Positions 28,152 through 36,075 of a stretch of 64,000 nucleotides of DNA are shown here, piece after piece. The DNA lies in NCBI RefSeq assembly GCF_000741785.1, contig NZ_JGZP01000005.1:1-64000 (forward strand), given 5' to 3'. The DNA comes from Bifidobacterium stellenboschense. Lineage in GTDB: Bacteria; Actinomycetota; Actinomycetes; Actinomycetales; Bifidobacteriaceae. Within the stretch, counting starts at the first letter, position 1, and each line of letters begins with the position of its first letter. The notes beneath the pieces were generated by a model. The model ran no database searches. It was given only the letters and a program-made list of their open reading frames with translations, and was not told the DNA's origin. Made by a program: the position numbers and the translations under genes.

Positions 28152-28237
28152 ATTCGGAAGATTGGTGTGAGGTGCGGGCAGCCGGGCATCCCCGAGGCTC
28201 GTGTCGGTCATTCGCCGGCCGACGGCTCATGCCCGTT

Positions 28238-28292
28238 TGTGCATGGTTCTGAGTTGTTTGTGTATGGTTCGGGGGCGAACGTGCATGAATTC
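28238..28292 (+). repeat. Forward 21-bp-phased TGTGCATGGTTC array
   Basis: The twelve-base motif occurs as TGTGCATGGTTC (28238), TGTGTATGGTTC (28259) and CGTGCATGAATTC (28280). The starts are exactly 21 bases apart, two helical turns. The same motif returns reversed at 28461-28535. Confidence 0.7.
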
Positions 28293-28439
28293 GGGGCGTA
28301 CCTGTGGGGTATGGTCGTGAAGAACCGCTGAAACCAGGGGAGAGCGGCTGTGGAATTTGGCGGAATTCCGGGCTTTTGATGAGGCCATCCACCGGGCGCG
28401 GGAGCGTCCTTCACGGGCATGCCGTACAGGTTCGTGCGT

Positions 28440-28535
28440 ATGGGCTACACATTGCTCGTGAAATCCTGCACAATGGTATCCGAACCATACACAACACCGC
28501 CTGAACCATACACAACACCGCTCAAACCATGCACC
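28440..28535 (-). repeat. Reverse 21-bp-phased GAACCATACACA array
   Basis: Reverse copies of the preceding motif start at 28461 (AAATCCTGCACA, weak), 28482 and 28503 (GAACCATACACA, identical) and 28524 (AAACCATGCACC), every 21 bases. A remnant with only the last six bases matching is in register at 28440. Confidence 0.7.
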
Positions 28536-28821
28536 ATGGTCTTTCGATGGTTTCTCGTTCGCTTCGCCCACCCCGGTTGCCTTCGCCGACGCCTCCGCCG
28601 GCGGGGCGCAGTGCCCTTCGCCCATTACCATTGCCTAGTCTCAGCGGATGGTTGACACATGTCTCCCATCAAGTACGGCGGAGTGAAGTGAGACATCATG
28701 TGCATTGGCCGATTGGCGAAGGCGAAGCTTGGGGCTTGCCGGTGAGGAAGCCGGTGATTCCCTCCGCGGGCGCATACAATGAGAGAGAAGACAAGGTGGT
28801 CCGAGCGGAAGGAACGGGACG

Positions 28822-30762
28822 ATGGGACGATGCGCGCAATGCGGGAGCATGATTCCCGACGGTACGATGTTCTGTATGCGATGCGGTGCGCCGGTGGCTG
28901 CCCCGGGAACGAGCGGCGGCGCGGTGCCGCCCGTCGCGGGGAGCGTGGGAGCAGGGGTGCCGCAGCCCGGTATCCCGCAGCCGTCGGTGCCGCAACCGGT
29001 TGTTCCGCAACCTGCCGTCCCACAGCCGGTGCGGTCGGAATGGCCGAATCCTCCACAGCCGGGTGTATCGCGCCCTGCCATACCGCAGCCGGGCATGTCT
29101 CAGTCTTCCGCCCCGCAACCCCCGCCTGTGCCGGGCGGTGCCGGAGCGAATGCGACGGGGGCGTCGGGCACCCCCGATGGCGGCGGGAAGAAGCCGAAGC
29201 GGCGCGTACTCGTCATCGTGATCGCAGTGGTCGTGGTGCTGATTGCGGCGGCGGTCGGCGGATTCCTCTACTGGAAGCACACACAGAATACTGCACAGCA
29301 GGCGTCACCCGAGCAGTCGGAAACGCAACCGAAGAAGGATAGCGGCGCGGCGACGCCGAAGAAGAAGACCGAGACCAAACCGACCAAGCCGAAGGTCAGC
29401 GAGGTCTCGATGACCGACTTCCGGTGCGGTTCCGACGGCACCCGCGACAAATGGGATTGGAGCGGCGGCGCGCTGGTATCCGCGATGGTGAGCTGCGCCG
29501 ACGACGGCTACGCCACCGACGGGGAGACCTCGTCGAACGGCAGTCAGTCCGGTGACGAGGGCGAATACTCGTTCGGACTGTGGACGCCCGCGTTGGAGAA
29601 ATCCAAGGTGATCCACGTCTCCATGCTGAAATCCGGCGAGAAGGAGGAGGCCGCACCGACCGTCGCCGCCACCTACGGCGACGATCCGGCCGTGTTCGTG
29701 ATCTACGCGGTCAAGACGAAGGCCGTCGGCACCACGCCCGAGACCGTGCACCTGTACGCGCACGAGGTGAACGTCGAGAAGGGCACGCTCGGCAAGCGCA
29801 TCGATCTGAAGACCGAGGAGGATAATCTCATCGACCGCGATCAGGACTACCGGTATGCGGTGATCGGGCAGTCCGATACGCGTGTCGCGGTGCAGAAGAC
29901 GTGGCGCACGACGGAGAAGTTCACGGTGAACGATGGCGAGAGCAGCCGGGACATCGACCACGCGCAGATCATGGCGCTGACCCGCGGCAAGAGCGAGGCC
30001 ACGACCCTGCAGACCTTCCAGGACAAGGGCGAGGTCGTCAGCGACAGCGGTGGATACCAGTCGATCGACATGACCGAGTTCGAGGTGGACGGCATCGGCG
30101 TGTACGACACGTACGCGGTCGCGGAGCAGGGGCCGAAATCCAAGACGTATCACCTGTATGCGATCGACGGCGACAAGAAGCTCGTCGACGTGCCGGATAC
30201 GTATTGCGGCAGCGAGTACGGGTGCGGCGTCGACCGGATCCGCCGCGTCGGCGACGACCACTGGCTGTTCGACGACTGGATGGTGGACGCGACCGGCGCC
30301 GCGACATCGGTGGCGTCGATCGTCGGCGTGGACGAGGACGTCGATCTGCATCTGGACCAGTTCGCGGACGGCACCGTGTACGTGCAGCAGAACTACGATC
30401 AGGGCGGCAATAACGCCAAACGCGTGTTCCTCGTCGACGGCGACCTCAAGGCCAGCGAAGTGCTCGACAAGGACCGGTGGAACCGTCTGCTGCTCAGCGA
30501 CGGCGGGTTCCAAGGCATCAACTATCTGACCGGCGAGATCTACGTGAAGACCACGGATGAGCAGATCACCGTGAACCGGAAGGGGAAGGCCGTCGGATCG
30601 TATGACGAGCTGCCGTATGCTGCGGATGATGATGCGCCCGACCACACGCACATGACGTGGATGCTGTTCCGACAGTCCGGCGACAACGGTGACGTCTATA
30701 CGGTGACGCTCGGCCAGGAGCCGGGGCAGTCCGCGCCGGATGATGCGGAGGACGCCGGATGA
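28822..30762 (+). CDS. Zinc-ribbon single-pass membrane protein with large outer domain
   Basis: A 646-residue protein of unknown function. The N-terminal zinc ribbon CAQCGSMIPDGTMFCMRCG binds one metal ion in the cytoplasm. A Pro/Gln/Val repeat region (PQPxVPQP, about 45-105) follows, then a basic stretch and a transmembrane helix (about 129-152). The outer domain of about 490 residues starts with a Lys/Thr/Pro linker and is mostly beta, with three or four Cys residues (CGSD, SCADDG, YCGSEYGCG) that could form disulfides. Zinc ribbon, helix and outer domain together suggest a sensor or envelope component. GGAAGGAACGG supports the ATG. A strong terminator ends the gene at 30784-30825, closing the T7SS-like region. 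Confidence 0.78.
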   Translation: MGRCAQCGSMIPDGTMFCMRCGAPVAAPGTSGGAVPPVAGSVGAGVPQPGIPQPSVPQPVVPQPAVPQPVRSEWPNPPQPGVSRPAIPQPGMSQSSAPQPPPVPGGAGANATGASGTPDGGGKKPKRRVLVIVIAVVVVLIAAAVGGFLYWKHTQNTAQQASPEQSETQPKKDSGAATPKKKTETKPTKPKVSEVSMTDFRCGSDGTRDKWDWSGGALVSAMVSCADDGYATDGETSSNGSQSGDEGEYSFGLWTPALEKSKVIHVSMLKSGEKEEAAPTVAATYGDDPAVFVIYAVKTKAVGTTPETVHLYAHEVNVEKGTLGKRIDLKTEEDNLIDRDQDYRYAVIGQSDTRVAVQKTWRTTEKFTVNDGESSRDIDHAQIMALTRGKSEATTLQTFQDKGEVVSDSGGYQSIDMTEFEVDGIGVYDTYAVAEQGPKSKTYHLYAIDGDKKLVDVPDTYCGSEYGCGVDRIRRVGDDHWLFDDWMVDATGAATSVASIVGVDEDVDLHLDQFADGTVYVQQNYDQGGNNAKRVFLVDGDLKASEVLDKDRWNRLLLSDGGFQGINYLTGEIYVKTTDEQITVNRKGKAVGSYDELPYAADDDAPDHTHMTWMLFRQSGDNGDVYTVTLGQEPGQSAPDDAEDAG

Positions 30763-30783
30763 TGCGGGACGCGGCCGGAGAAT

Positions 30784-30825
30784 AAGGAATGGGGCGCATC
30801 CGGTTGGATGCGCCCCATTCCTTTT
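30784..30825 (+). terminator. Rho-independent terminator
   Basis: A perfect 18-bp stem (30784-30801 with 30806-30823) around GGTT, ending in TTTT. It terminates the zinc-ribbon gene. Confidence 0.9.
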
Positions 30826-30832
30826 GTGGATT

Positions 30833-30866
30833 GACCACCCCCAGTCGGCTTCGCCGACAGCCCCCG
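30833..30866 (-). repeat. REP-family element, tail plus second hairpin only
   Basis: GACCACCCCCAG followed by the stem GTCGGC/GCCGAC and a run of C, but the G/C-rich hairpin that normally completes the element is missing. Confidence 0.7.
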
Positions 30867-30899
30867 ACGTTATGTGCGACGTGCGCGGTGCGCACTGCT

Positions 30900-30926
30900 A
30901 TGGGACAGTCCACAGGACTGTCCCAT
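30900..30926. terminator. Perfect stem-loop between convergent genes
   Basis: A 12-bp perfect stem, ATGGGACAGTCC with GGACTGTCCCAT, around ACA. It lies 32 bases past the stop of the minus-strand gene at 30958 and could act as its terminator, though the minus strand has no T-run after it. The next bases CCAGCGGGGGC look like half a REP hairpin. Confidence 0.55.
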
Positions 30927-30957
30927 CCAGCGGGGGCATCAGGGCCGCAGCGGACGG

Positions 30958-32250
30958 CTACATCTTGTCGTTGAAGCCGTCTTGGAGAAGATCGGTCAGA
31001 TCGTTGAGCTCCTCGGACGGGTTGGCTTCCTTCTCAAGATCGGTCAGTCCGTCGTTGAGGTCGGAGGAGGCGTTGTACGGGCTCTCCAGCGCGTACAACT
31101 GATCCGTCAGGTCGCTGAACTGCTGGTATTTGCCGTTATCGGAGAAGATGGAGTCGGTGCTGCCGAGCGCCTCCATCTGCTTCATGATGTCGCCCAGCTT
31201 GGTCAGGTAGTCCTTCATCGTGGTGGCGTATTCGGCGATCGGCTTGATCTTCGAATCGCCGAGGTCACCGAGCGCCGAGGTGCAGCCCTTGATGTAGTTG
31301 TTGTATTCGCTGTAGTAGTCGTCGTCGGAGTAGGACGCGGTCGGGGTGGCGTCGCACGCCTTGGTGACGGCGCTCATCGCGACGGCCGTGTCGGCCATGT
31401 TGGTCGAGAACGTGACGAACTTCTGCGCCTTCTTCTCGTACTTGTCGTACGCCTCCTTGACCTTGTCGTCGTGCTTGTACACCTTGAGGTCGGTGAACTC
31501 CTTGTTCGCCTGCTCGTAGTCCTTGATGTACTGCTTGATCTTCGAGGCGTCGGCCTTGTCGAACGTGGACTTGTTGTCGTACGTGGTGGACATGGCCTTC
31601 GACATCTTCGAATTGACGTTGCTGTACTTCGTGTACATCTTGGTGGTCTGGGTCTGGCCGTCGAGATAATCGTCGGCCTTGAGCGAGCCCGGCTTGACGA
31701 CGACGAACACGACGACGAGCACGATGACCAGCACCGCGGCGATCGCGCCGGCGATGATGCCGATCAGCGCGCCCTTCGACAGGCCCTTCTTCTTCGGTGC
31801 GGGCGCGCCGGGGAACGCGGGAGCTCCGGGCGCCCCCGGAACCGGACCGCCCGGATAGGCCGGGGCGGGGCCGGCGGGATACGCGGGGGCTGCCCCGTCG
31901 GGCGCGGGCGCACCGGGGTATGCGGGTGCCGGGGCTCCCGGAACAGGGCCGCCCTGATAGGCGGGGGCCGCTGGCTGGAACTCCGGGGCGGGCGCTCCAT
32001 ACTGCGGCGCCTGCGGGGTCGGCTGCTGGGAGAGGTCGGGGCCTGCCGATTGTCCGGCGGATGCCGGGGATTGTCCGGCTCCCGGCGCCTGCCACGGCGC
32101 GGGCATGGCCTGCGTGGGCTGCTGATCGTATGGTTGTGGCTGTCCGTACGGCTGGCCGTAGGCTGGGGTGTCCGATGCCTGTGGCTGGTCGAAGGGGACC
32201 TGTCCGTTGTCCGTTGGGCTTGAGCCGCCGTTGGCGTTGGGGTCGCTCAT
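30958..32250 (-). CDS. Pro/Gln-rich single-pass membrane protein
   Basis: A 430-residue protein of unknown family. About 165 residues of cytoplasmic, Pro/Ala/Gly/Gln-rich sequence with repeats (GQPYGQPQPYDQQ, then AP-x-YPGGPVPGAP) precede a KKKGLSKGAL basic patch and one transmembrane helix (about 180-205). The outer part is helical and rich in Lys, Asp and Tyr, with two Cys (KACDA, KGCTS) that may pair. The architecture parallels the zinc-ribbon protein, which it meets end to end. AAAGGA eight bases upstream decides the ATG at 32250 over a longer frame. A role in the envelope is likely; nothing more can be said. Confidence 0.78.
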   Translation of the reverse strand: MSDPNANGGSSPTDNGQVPFDQPQASDTPAYGQPYGQPQPYDQQPTQAMPAPWQAPGAGQSPASAGQSAGPDLSQQPTPQAPQYGAPAPEFQPAAPAYQGGPVPGAPAPAYPGAPAPDGAAPAYPAGPAPAYPGGPVPGAPGAPAFPGAPAPKKKGLSKGALIGIIAGAIAAVLVIVLVVVFVVVKPGSLKADDYLDGQTQTTKMYTKYSNVNSKMSKAMSTTYDNKSTFDKADASKIKQYIKDYEQANKEFTDLKVYKHDDKVKEAYDKYEKKAQKFVTFSTNMADTAVAMSAVTKACDATPTASYSDDDYYSEYNNYIKGCTSALGDLGDSKIKPIAEYATTMKDYLTKLGDIMKQMEALGSTDSIFSDNGKYQQFSDLTDQLYALESPYNASSDLNDGLTDLEKEANPSEELNDLTDLLQDGFNDKM

Positions 32251-32600
32251 ATGCGTTCCTTTCATTCTCCTCCTACGCGCCATCGGACGATGATGGCGTT
32301 CCAACCGCTGGGAGGTTGGTTCCAGCCTATCACCGGCATCGGGGCCTTCCAAGGATTGACATGGTTGCGTTATGCGTCAATTTCGGATGAAGTTGTCTAG
32401 TATCGCACTGATGTGGTTTACGCGTCACGTGACCGTCATCCGCCCGCAACCATGCCGTTGCCGTGGCGTCATATTCCCGCCTTGCGCCCGCCCATCCGCA
32501 TTATGCTCCATCCCGTTCCGTCCTCTTCCTGTCCGGAATCGTGTCCATTTGATGAACGGCCGCCGTGGGTGCCGCGCGGCCACGAGTAACGTCTCGTGCC
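32251..32600. other. Divergent spacer between the Pro-rich gene and leuB
   Basis: No gene is seen. It holds an inverted pair TTGAC (32356-32360) and GTCAA (32376-32380), and a perfect ten-base palindrome GTCACGTGAC at 32424-32433. Either could bind a regulator of the divergent genes; no promoter is clear enough to name. Confidence 0.4.
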
Positions 32601-33647
32601 ATGAGCGAAAACACCGCAACGAAGAAGTACACGATCGCCGTGATCCCCGGCGATGGCATCGGCAAGGAAGTGACCCCGTGGGCGCAGAAGGCGCTTGAGA
32701 AGGCGGCCGAAGGCGTGGCCGAATTCGAATACGAGCCCTTCGATCTGGGCGCCGAGCGCTACCTCAGGGACGGCTCCATCCTGCCCGAGGACGAGGAGGA
32801 GCGCATCAAGAAGACCGACGCGATTCTGCTCGGCGCCGTCGGCGACCCGCGCATCAAGGCCGGCATCTTGGAGCGTGGCCTGCTGCTGAAGCTCCGCTTC
32901 GATCTGGACCAGTACGTGAACCTGCGCCCGTCCAAGCTGTACAAGGGCGTCACCTCGCCGCTCGCGAACCCCGGCGATATCGACTTCGTCGTCGTGCGCG
33001 AAGGCACCGAGGGCCTGTACTGCGGCGCCGGCGGAGCGGTCCGCCGCAACACCCCGAACGAGGTCGCCACCGAGGTGTCCATCAACACCGCGTACGGCGT
33101 GGAGCGCGTCGTGCGCTACGCGTTCAAGCTCGCCATGAAGCGCCGCAAGCACATCACGCTCGTCCACAAGAAGAACGTGCTCGTCAACGCGGGCGACATG
33201 TGGCAGCGCATCGTCGACAAGGTCGGCGAGGAGTACCCGGAGGTCACGCACGACTACTCGCACATCGACGCGGCCACGATCTTCCTCGTGTCCGACCCGT
33301 CGAAGTTCGACGTGATCCTCACCGACAACCTCTTCGGCGACATCCTCACCGACGAGGCCGGCGCCGTCGTGGGCGGCGTGGGCTACTCCGCCTCCGGCTG
33401 CATCAACGCCTCCGACGAATACCCGTCCATGTTCGAGCCGATCCACGGCTCCGCTCCGGACATCGCCGGCCAGAACAAGGCCAACCCGACCGCCGCGATC
33501 CTCTCCGCCGCCATGCTGCTCGAACATCTCGGCTTCGACGAGGCCGCGCAGAAGATCCACAAGGCCGTCGAGGCGGACATCGAGGAGCTCGGCTCCACCG
33601 TCCGCACCACCGATCAGGTCGGCAAGGACATCCTCGCCCGCATGTGA
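32601..33647 (+). CDS. leuB: 3-isopropylmalate dehydrogenase
   Basis: The third enzyme of leucine synthesis, oxidising and decarboxylating 3-isopropylmalate with NAD. The 348 residues are normal for the actinobacterial form. The N terminus has [13 protein letters not shown]; the substrate-arginine segment is [17 protein letters not shown]; the metal-binding aspartates lie in [13 protein letters not shown], followed by the [12 protein letters not shown] signature. The product differs from isocitrate dehydrogenase by length and by this signature. The ATG at 32601 has only a weak ribosome-binding site. A terminator follows directly. Confidence 0.96.
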   Translation: MSENTATKKYTIAVIPGDGIGKEVTPWAQKALEKAAEGVAEFEYEPFDLGAERYLRDGSILPEDEEERIKKTDAILLGAVGDPRIKAGILERGLLLKLRFDLDQYVNLRPSKLYKGVTSPLANPGDIDFVVVREGTEGLYCGAGGAVRRNTPNEVATEVSINTAYGVERVVRYAFKLAMKRRKHITLVHKKNVLVNAGDMWQRIVDKVGEEYPEVTHDYSHIDAATIFLVSDPSKFDVILTDNLFGDILTDEAGAVVGGVGYSASGCINASDEYPSMFEPIHGSAPDIAGQNKANPTAAILSAAMLLEHLGFDEAAQKIHKAVEADIEELGSTVRTTDQVGKDILARM

Positions 33648-33656
33648 CGCGTTCCG

Positions 33657-33688
33657 AAAGGCCCTCGGCGTCCAGTCGAGGGCCTTTT
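33657..33688 (+). terminator. Rho-independent terminator of leuB
   Basis: An 11-bp stem AAAGGCCCTCG with CGAGGGCCTTT around a nine-base loop, ending in TTTT. Confidence 0.9.
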
Positions 33689-33702
33689 GCTATGGTGGCG
33701 GC

Positions 33703-34983
33703 ATGGATATGGAGCACATGGTGCGCGGGGAATGCAAGACGCCGGGCGGCAAACTCGTCGCCGTGACCGTGGAGCCGGGGGATGCGCCGACGGGAGCGTC
33801 GGCCTTCGCCACGGCGGGCGGCGCGGTGGCGTCACGCGTGCGCGTCGACGGCGACTTCTTCGTCGACGCCGACTCCGACGAACACGCCGACGCCCTCTTA
33901 CGCGACATCGAACGCGCCCTCGCCGCCATCGCCGCGGATTCCGCCACGGCCGATGCCGACTCGCAGGATTCCACGACGGGAACCGACGCGGGGCCGATTC
34001 GCGGATGCGGTTCGGGCGATGATTCCACAACGGTCGAGACCACGATCTGCGAGGCGATCGCACGTCACCCGCACGCCTGTCTCGTCGGCACCGACGCCAC
34101 CGCCATCGCCATCGCCTACACCCGTGCCCTCACCCGGCCCCCGTCATCCGTTGCGTCCGCCGCGTCCTCCCTCACCTCGCCCCCGCTGGCGGGGGCTCCC
34201 GCGCAGCGGGTGGGGGTGGTCCCATCCGTCACGACACCCGCCGCACCCTCCACCCCCGACTTCGCCTCCCGCTGGGCCTCCCTCTGGCCGCGGCTCGCCA
34301 TCGTCCACGACCGGCCGCGCACCCCGGACGAGCAGATGGCGATCGACGAGCGATGGGCGCGCGAGGTCGCGGCCGGCACACGCCCGCCGACCCTGCGCAT
34401 CTGGGAGTGGAGCGCGCCGTGCGTGGTCGTCGGCAGGTTCCAATCCATCCCCGACGAGGTCCACGAGAGCGTTGCGCGCGCCGAGGGTATCACCGTGGTG
34501 CGTCGGTGCACGGGCGGCGGCGCGATGTTCATCGAACCCGGCAACACGATCACCTACTCCTTATATACTCCGCTCGATTTCGTCGCCGGCATCGACGTCG
34601 CATCATCGTATCGTCTGTGCGACCGCTGGCTCGTCGAGGCGCTGCGTGGGCTGGGACTCGACGTGCGGTTCGCCGGTCTCAACGACATCGCGTCGCAATA
34701 CGGCAAGATCGGCGGCGCGGCGCAACGCCGCTTCCCCGCGCCGCACGCGCGCGGGGGAGCGGTCGCGCCCGGCGCGGTCCTGCACCACGTGACGATGGCG
34801 TACGACATCGACGCGGTGAAGATGACGCGCGTGCTGAACGTGAGCGGCGAGAAGACGAGCGACAAGGCGGTCAAGTCGGCGGTGAAGCGCGTCGACCCGC
34901 TCCGCAGCCAGACCGGCATGACGCGCGCCGAGGTCGTCGCGCACCTGCTCGCGTACTGCCGCGCGCAGGCGTCCCGCGCGTGA
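33703..34983 (+). CDS. lplA: Lipoate-protein ligase with swapped domain order
   Basis: Attaches lipoate to carrier domains of 2-oxoacid dehydrogenase or glycine-cleavage enzymes. The catalytic BPL/LplA domain lies in the C-terminal part (about 190-426), with the RRCTGGGAMF motif near residue 267 and GKIGGAAQRR carrying the catalytic-type lysine. The first 140 residues (LVAVTVEPGD..ASRVRVDGDFFVDA) look like the small accessory domain, which in Escherichia coli LplA comes after the catalytic domain. The linker between them includes PLAGAPAQRVGVVPS, encoded by an in-frame REP element at 34179-34221. No good ribosome-binding site precedes ATG 33703, so the transcript may be leaderless. The domain identification of the N-terminal part is by eye. 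Confidence 0.85.
   Translation: MDMEHMVRGECKTPGGKLVAVTVEPGDAPTGASAFATAGGAVASRVRVDGDFFVDADSDEHADALLRDIERALAAIAADSATADADSQDSTTGTDAGPIRGCGSGDDSTTVETTICEAIARHPHACLVGTDATAIAIAYTRALTRPPSSVASAASSLTSPPLAGAPAQRVGVVPSVTTPAAPSTPDFASRWASLWPRLAIVHDRPRTPDEQMAIDERWAREVAAGTRPPTLRIWEWSAPCVVVGRFQSIPDEVHESVARAEGITVVRRCTGGGAMFIEPGNTITYSLYTPLDFVAGIDVASSYRLCDRWLVEALRGLGLDVRFAGLNDIASQYGKIGGAAQRRFPAPHARGGAVAPGAVLHHVTMAYDIDAVKMTRVLNVSGEKTSDKAVKSAVKRVDPLRSQTGMTRAEVVAHLLAYCRAQASRA
34179..34221 (+). repeat. REP-family element inside the lipoate ligase gene
   Basis: GCCCCCGCTGGCGGGGGC, then the stem CCCGC/GCGGG, then the tail GGGTGGGGGTGGTC: the whole element in frame within coding sequence. It encodes the interdomain linker. 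Confidence 0.85.
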
Positions 34984-35033
34984 CGGCGGCGCCGCACGCG
35001 GGACGCGCATGCGCGACCGCCGCCCGCGCGCAT

Positions 35034-35056
35034 GTGAACGCTTACGGTACGTTCAC
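35034..35056. promoter_or_regulatory. Inverted repeat upstream of the Crp-family gene
   Basis: GTGAACG and CGTTCAC, seven-base arms nine bases apart. The spacing is too wide for a classical Crp site (TGTGA-N6-TCACA). A TACAAT box lies downstream at 35079-35084. It may be an operator. Confidence 0.45.
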
Positions 35057-35160
35057 GGCGGCTCCGGCGGGCGTGCGGTACAATGTTGCGGACGATGGTC
35101 GAGGATGTCCGCGGACCGACGGTGGAATACGGCGACGTGACGATGGGATGGTGATGTGAG

Positions 35161-35877
35161 TTGGCGGAAAAGCCGAACGCGATGCCCGAAGAGGAGAACG
35201 TGCTCCTGCACACCGCGCTGTTCAAGCAGGTGTCGCCGGAGCAGGCGGAGGAGCTGATCCCCCATCTCAATCAGGCCGTGTACGACAAGGGCGAGGCCAT
35301 CTTCGAGCAGGGCGGCACCGATCATCGCATGTACCTGCTGGAGCACGGGCGCGTCAAGCTCGTGCGCGAATCGAACGACCATCGCATCCAGCTGCTGTCC
35401 ATCCACGCGCCGGGGGAGGTGCTCGGCGAGATTCCCGTGTTCGATCCGACCGGCGGCCCGCGCACCGCGTCCGCGCTGGCGATGAACCACGGCACGCGCG
35501 TCGTCTGGCTGGAACATGACGCGCTGTTCCACTGGCTCGACCAGCATCCGCGCGTCGCCATCGACATGCTGCAGGTGATGGCCGGGCGCATGCGCTCCAA
35601 CAACGAGCACATCTCCGACCTTGTGTTCATGGACGTGCCCGCACGTCTCGCCAAGACCCTGATCAACCTCGCATCCCGCTTCGGCGAGCCGGTCGAGGAA
35701 GGGCTCAAGGTGCCGCATGACCTCACGCAGGAGGAGATGGCGCAGCTCGTCGGCTCCAGCCGCGAGACCGTGAACAAGGCGCTGATGGACTTCGCGAACC
35801 GCGGGTGGATCGCGCGCGAGGGGCGGTCGATCATCATCTACCAGCCGGGCATGCTCATTCGCAGGTCCCGCCGCTGA
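35161..35877 (+). CDS. Crp/Fnr family transcriptional regulator
   Basis: A 238-residue regulator. A cyclic-nucleotide-binding barrel (about 20-140; GEAIFEQGGTDHRMYLLEHG, then GEVLGEIPVF) joins a dimer helix and a C-terminal winged helix (about 165-238) with the recognition helix SSRETVNKALMDF. Actinobacterial relatives include GlxR of Corynebacterium and mycobacterial Crp, which act as global regulators of carbon and respiration genes. The G-E-x-x-G-E and following R-T-A residues of the effector pocket are present, so cAMP-type binding is possible. The TTG start at 35161 extends seven codons beyond an ATG at 35182, and neither has a strong ribosome-binding site. A possible operator lies upstream. 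Confidence 0.9.
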   Translation: MAEKPNAMPEEENVLLHTALFKQVSPEQAEELIPHLNQAVYDKGEAIFEQGGTDHRMYLLEHGRVKLVRESNDHRIQLLSIHAPGEVLGEIPVFDPTGGPRTASALAMNHGTRVVWLEHDALFHWLDQHPRVAIDMLQVMAGRMRSNNEHISDLVFMDVPARLAKTLINLASRFGEPVEEGLKVPHDLTQEEMAQLVGSSRETVNKALMDFANRGWIAREGRSIIIYQPGMLIRRSRR

Positions 35878-35891
35878 GGGGCGTGGGCGGC

Positions 35892-35936
35892 GACCACCCC
35901 CAGTCGGCTTCGCCGACAGCCCCCGCCGGCGGGGGC
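35892..35936 (-). repeat. REP-family element, complete
   Basis: Tail GACCACCCCCA, stem GTCGGC/GCCGAC around TTC, then the G/C hairpin GCCCCCGCCGGCGGGGGC. It sits just after the Crp-family gene. Confidence 0.85.
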
Positions 35937-36062
35937 GGGTATGGGGCACCCCGGCGGAGGCGGGGCGTTCACCGTGTTTGCGGGAGACGTTCAGGGAGTG
36001 CGGTTCTTGTGAACGATTGCACACACTCCGGCACGGAAACGGCTCCGGTAGACCCACCCACT

Positions 36063-36068
36063 TAGAAT
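36063..36068 (+). promoter_or_regulatory. TAGAAT box at the penicillin-binding protein start
   Basis: A -10-like hexamer eight bases before ATG 36076. It overlaps the earlier in-frame ATG at 36067, which argues that 36076 is the real, leaderless start. No clear -35 box is seen. Confidence 0.4.
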
Positions 36069-36075
36069 GGGGCGC

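Larger units (their letters stand above)
28152..28821. other. Gene-free spacer with two 21-bp-phased motif arrays
   Basis: Six hundred and seventy bases without an acceptable gene. Two arrays of one motif in opposite orientation occupy 28238-28292 and 28440-28535 (see separate entries). A TACAAT box at 28775-28780 and GGAAGGAACGG just upstream of 28822 suit expression of the zinc-ribbon gene. Confidence 0.55.

Noticed and set aside
25245-28535. CRISPR array in the repeated intergenic DNA
   Set aside because: Units are 10, 21 or 52 bases with no unique spacers between conserved repeats, and no cas gene is present.
35034-35056. A classical Crp binding site
   Set aside because: The half-sites are too far apart for TGTGA-N6-TCACA; kept only as an inverted repeat.
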